Below are positions 15,099 to 17,364 of a DNA stretch of 17,364 nt, in pieces (positions within the stretch are counted from its first letter, which is position 1; every line of letters begins with the position of its first letter). This DNA is from Nitrospirota bacterium. GTDB taxonomy: Bacteria > Nitrospirota > Nitrospiria > Nitrospirales > Nitrospiraceae. The translations under genes were made by a program, and so were the position numbers. The stretch covers positions 1 through 17,364 of the forward strand of contig JACRQB010000014.1 of the NCBI GenBank assembly GCA_016222925.1, written 5' to 3'. The notes beneath the pieces are model-generated. The model was not told the origin of the DNA. It searched no databases and saw nothing but the letters and a program-made list of their open reading frames with translations.

Positions 15099-16235
15099 AT
15101 GGACATTCCCCGCACTCTTGACCTCCCAAAGCTTCTGGCGACCAAGTCCTATTTCCTATTCGGACCCCGGCAAACGGGGAAAACGTTCATGATCCGCCGC
15201 CAGTTTCCTAAGGCGAAATATTACAACCTCCACGAGACCGACACATTTCTGAAGTTCAACCAAGCGCCCCATCGGCTGCGTCAGGAACTGATTGATAAAG
15301 ACAAGCTGGTCATCATGGACGAAATCCAGAAGTTGCCGCTGCTTCTGGATGAGATCCAGGTGATGATCGACGACCGGAACGTTCGATTCTTGCTGACGGG
15401 GTCCAGTGCTCGATCGCTTAAGCGCAAGGGGCTCAATCTACTCGGAGGTCGCGCGCGGACCAAGCGGCTTCATCCGCTATGCTATCGGGAGTTGGCTCAG
15501 GAATTCGATCTGGTCAAAGCCCTCGATCAAGGCTTGCTCCCCTCGCTGTATTTTTCTGACTCACCCTATGAGGACCTCCAAGCCTATGTGGGGACCTATC
15601 TGAAGGAAGAAATTGCGGCTGAGGCGGTGGTCCGCAACCTGCCCGCGTTTAGCCGGTTCCTGACCGTCGCGGCCTTGTGCAATGGGCAGATGCTGAACTA
15701 TTCCAAGATCGCGAGCGACGCACAAGTCCCAAAATCCACCGTACAAGAATACTTCCACATTTTGCGCGATACCTTACTGGGAGACGATTTACCTGCGTGG
15801 CGACGGACGGAAAAGAGGAAGCCCCTGACTACGTCGAAGTTCTATTTTTTTGACATCGGTATTGTGCGGTACTTGCAGCGCCGGCGGCAGCTCCAAGAAG
15901 GCTCGCCGGAATTCGGAGAAGCCTTCGAGGCCTACCTCCACCATGAGATCAGAGCCTACTGTGATTATGAAGGGGTGCCGGACTTGGCCTACTGGCGCTC
16001 GACCTCTGACTTTGAAGTGGATTTCATTCTGAACGATTGTACGGCCATTGAGGTCAAAGCGAAGACGAATATATCGGATCGTGACTTGCGGGGAATCCGT
16101 GCGCTACAGGAAGAGCGGCTCTTGAAACACTATGTTGTTGTGAGTCTGGAAGCGGTTCCGCGCCGTGTCGGCGGGATAGAGGTGCTTCCCTGGCAGGACT
16201 TTCTAGCCCGATTGCACGAAGGGGAGTTTTCGTGA
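15099..16235 (+). CDS. AAA ATPase with DUF4143 (PD-(D/E)XK-like) domain
   Basis: Counted from the TTG two codons upstream, the P-loop AAA domain has Walker A GPRQTGKT at 24-31, Walker B LVIMDEIQK with D76/E77, and a sensor LLTGSSARSLK near 100-110. A winged-helix-like segment follows (~199-228, YSKIASDAQVPKSTVQEYF). The DUF4143 C-terminus has D310 (FEVDF) and E320-x-K322 (IEVKAK), the pattern of a PD-(D/E)XK nuclease fold. Such ATPases are widespread, strain-variable and of unknown biochemical role. The ATG at 15099 is preferred over the TTG at 15093; it sits 5 nt after the -10 box, so the mRNA should be leaderless. The gene lies between the two DUF486 5' ends and stops 106 bp before the intact DUF486 start. 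Family firm, function unknown. Confidence 0.9.
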   Translation: MDIPRTLDLPKLLATKSYFLFGPRQTGKTFMIRRQFPKAKYYNLHETDTFLKFNQAPHRLRQELIDKDKLVIMDEIQKLPLLLDEIQVMIDDRNVRFLLTGSSARSLKRKGLNLLGGRARTKRLHPLCYRELAQEFDLVKALDQGLLPSLYFSDSPYEDLQAYVGTYLKEEIAAEAVVRNLPAFSRFLTVAALCNGQMLNYSKIASDAQVPKSTVQEYFHILRDTLLGDDLPAWRRTEKRKPLTTSKFYFFDIGIVRYLQRRRQLQEGSPEFGEAFEAYLHHEIRAYCDYEGVPDLAYWRSTSDFEVDFILNDCTAIEVKAKTNISDRDLRGIRALQEERLLKHYVVVSLEAVPRRVGGIEVLPWQDFLARLHEGEFS

Positions 16236-16266
16236 TCGATGTAAGAGGTCATCCTTCCGGTACGTG

Positions 16267-16417
16267 AGCATTTCCTTTCCTGCTTCGCTCATTCAAGGGA
16301 CAATATGTCAGTAGTGCTTAAACGAAGGAGGGCTGTGTCCGATGCAGACCGTTGCGTTGCTGACGATTTCGAACGTGTTTATGACATTTGCCTGGTACGG
16401 CCATCTGAAGTTCAAGG
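16267..16417 (+). repeat. Second copy of the DUF486 5' direct repeat
   Basis: This is the partner of 14824-14974. Bases 16298-16376 are identical over 79 bp, the following 41 have 5 mismatches, and the 31 bases before have about two-thirds matches. Together the two copies flank the AAA/DUF4143 gene in the same orientation. Confidence 0.88.
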
Positions 16418-16671
16418 AATCTCCCTTGTTCACGGTGATTCTCGTGAGTTGGGGGATCGCCTTTATCGAATATTGTTTTCAAGTGCCGGCCAATCGCATC
16501 GGCCATGGTCAGTTCAGCGCGGCGCAGCTGAAGACGATTCAGGAGGTGATCACACTGGTCGTGTTCTCGATTTTCTCGGTGGTCTATCTGAAAGAAGCGC
16601 TGAAGTGGAACTATGTCGTGGGGTTTGCGCTGATTGTTGTCGCGGTGTTTATTATCTTCAAGGAATGGTGA
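16342..16671 (+). CDS. DUF486 family (DMT-like) small membrane protein
   Basis: This 109-residue protein has four membrane helices at about 3-20, 28-47, 62-85 and 88-106. The conserved blocks NVFMTFAWYGHLKF and AFIEYCFQVPANRIG identify DUF486, a four-helix family related to small drug/metabolite transporters; its substrate is not established. Length is normal. AAGGAGG stands 10 nt before the ATG in a leader that is shared exactly with the truncated copy at 14855. The gene reads from just downstream of the AAA/DUF4143 gene and retains its whole coding sequence. So the insertion left one working copy. Confidence 0.9.
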   Translation: MQTVALLTISNVFMTFAWYGHLKFKESPLFTVILVSWGIAFIEYCFQVPANRIGHGQFSAAQLKTIQEVITLVVFSIFSVVYLKEALKWNYVVGFALIVVAVFIIFKEW

Positions 16672-16836
16672 CCTTCATCCGGTCATGAGGACTGCTTGTT
16701 CTTCGAGCCGCAGTACCGCAATAGACTTTTCACCTCCGGTTGACCAGATCACTTCTCTCCAGCTTGCAGCACCTCATTTAGATCACTACAATACCGAAAA
16801 ATTTATCCCGATCGATGAGCGAAGGGGGATATCGGT

Positions 16837-17364
16837 ATGCCGAAAGCAAAGAAGACTGACTCGAGTGCGAAGGCCGAGAGCGCCGAGAAAAACTCCACGC
16901 CATCACCTATGGCCGTCCCATCCACTGCGGAGGATTTCGAAAAGCTCGGTGTCTTTTATATGGGACGGCCATATGATCTCGCCACGAAGCAAGCCAAGCC
17001 GGGATGGCTTCTCTACGACTCGAAAGATCTCGTGACGCACGCGGTCTGTGTCGGTATGACCGGCAGCGGCAAGACGGGCCTCTGCCTGGCGCTGCTGGAA
17101 GAAGCGGCGATCGACAATATTCCCGCCATCATCATCGATCCGAAGGGCGATCTCGGTAATTTGATGCTGACGTTCCCAAGCCTGAAGGGCGAAGATTTCG
17201 AGCCCTGGATCAACGAAGACGATGCGCGTAAAAAAGGTTTGTCACCAGCAGACTACGCTCAGGCACAAGCAGAACTTTGGACGAAGGGCTTGGCCGGTTG
17301 GCAACAGGATGGCGCTAGGATTCAGCGGCTGCGGGATGCAGCGGATGTGGCGATTTACACCCCT
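16837..17364 (+). CDS. HerA/FtsK-like P-loop ATPase (partial, runs off the window)
   Basis: The ATG at 16837 has AGGGGG eight bases upstream and opens 176 codons without a stop to the window end. After ~30 Lys/Ser/Ala-rich residues come FYMGRPYD and THAVCVGMTGSGKTGLCLAL (Walker A GMTGSGKT, 73-80). AIIIDPKGDLGNL follows (DPKGD at 101-105), then FEPWINEDDA and IYTP. This is the N-terminal part of a large HerA/FtsK-superfamily protein (DUF87/DUF853-like), usually a DNA-translocating or protein-unfolding ring. Walker B and the C-terminal domains are outside the window, so any nuclease partner or defence role cannot be judged. The 165-bp gap before it (16672-16836) shows no gene. Confidence 0.85.
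   Translation, partial: MPKAKKTDSSAKAESAEKNSTPSPMAVPSTAEDFEKLGVFYMGRPYDLATKQAKPGWLLYDSKDLVTHAVCVGMTGSGKTGLCLALLEEAAIDNIPAIIIDPKGDLGNLMLTFPSLKGEDFEPWINEDDARKKGLSPADYAQAQAELWTKGLAGWQQDGARIQRLRDAADVAIYTP

Noticed and set aside
16298..16341. Riboswitch in the conserved 44-nt DUF486 leader
   Set aside because: Only a 4-bp hairpin (GACA/TGTC) is visible and no known riboswitch core is recognised; identity between copies is better explained by duplication or gene conversion.
16305..16688. 127-codon frame overlapping the DUF486 gene
   Set aside because: It is a frame-shifted reading of the DUF486 gene; the membrane protein frame is the conserved one.
1..17364. CRISPR array, tRNA or rRNA genes
   Set aside because: No regularly spaced repeats, cloverleaf-like segments with CCA-type ends or rRNA motifs were seen on reading both strands.

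Overview
The window looks like chromosomal DNA from a Nitrospira-like bacterium (phylum Nitrospirota). This is an inference from gene content and moderately high GC; no rRNA or marker gene is present to prove it. Most of it is ordinary moderately GC-rich coding sequence. One HEPN-like gene (13978-14664) is visibly more AT-rich, and 9.6-16.7 kb has the duplicated gene ends expected of an insertion-prone region.

Left part (1-9.6 kb, nearly all minus strand). After the 3' end of a putative 2OG-Fe(II) oxygenase comes a stand-alone response regulator with a long N-terminal extension. Next is a likely operon reading right to left: a tandem universal stress protein fused to PCP_red-like repeats and a rubredoxin-type zinc ribbon, a radical SAM/SPASM enzyme that also ends in a PCP_red-like domain, and a CopD-like four-helix membrane protein. 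Upstream of that, a UbiE/MenG methyltransferase is coupled (9-nt gap) to a B12-type radical SAM protein. Before it, a protein with two chemoreceptor-like signalling hairpins overlaps a metallo-beta-lactamase-fold diiron (ODP-like) protein, which suggests a soluble oxygen/iron-sensing pair.

Right part (9.6-17.4 kb, all plus strand). A promoter-bearing 5' fragment of uvrA is followed by a GHKL ATPase gene and then a second uvrA that is open end to end. That uvrA lacks about 190 residues compared with normal UvrA, in three separate in-frame gaps. A HEPN-like gene and a 5' fragment of a DUF486 gene follow, then an AAA/DUF4143 ATPase with a palindromic operator over its promoter, then the intact DUF486 gene. 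The window ends inside a HerA/FtsK-type ATPase gene.

The most striking feature is that the same architecture occurs twice: [5' fragment of gene X]-[cargo ATPase gene]-[complete 5' end of gene X], with X = uvrA and then X = DUF486. The uvrA copies differ almost only at synonymous sites, while the DUF486 copies share a 79-bp identical core. Either the cargo genes arrived with a replacement 5' end of the gene they entered, or recombination between homologous alleles placed them there. The other leading points are the triple-gapped UvrA, the ODP/chemoreceptor pair, and the PCP_red repeats shared by two adjacent genes.
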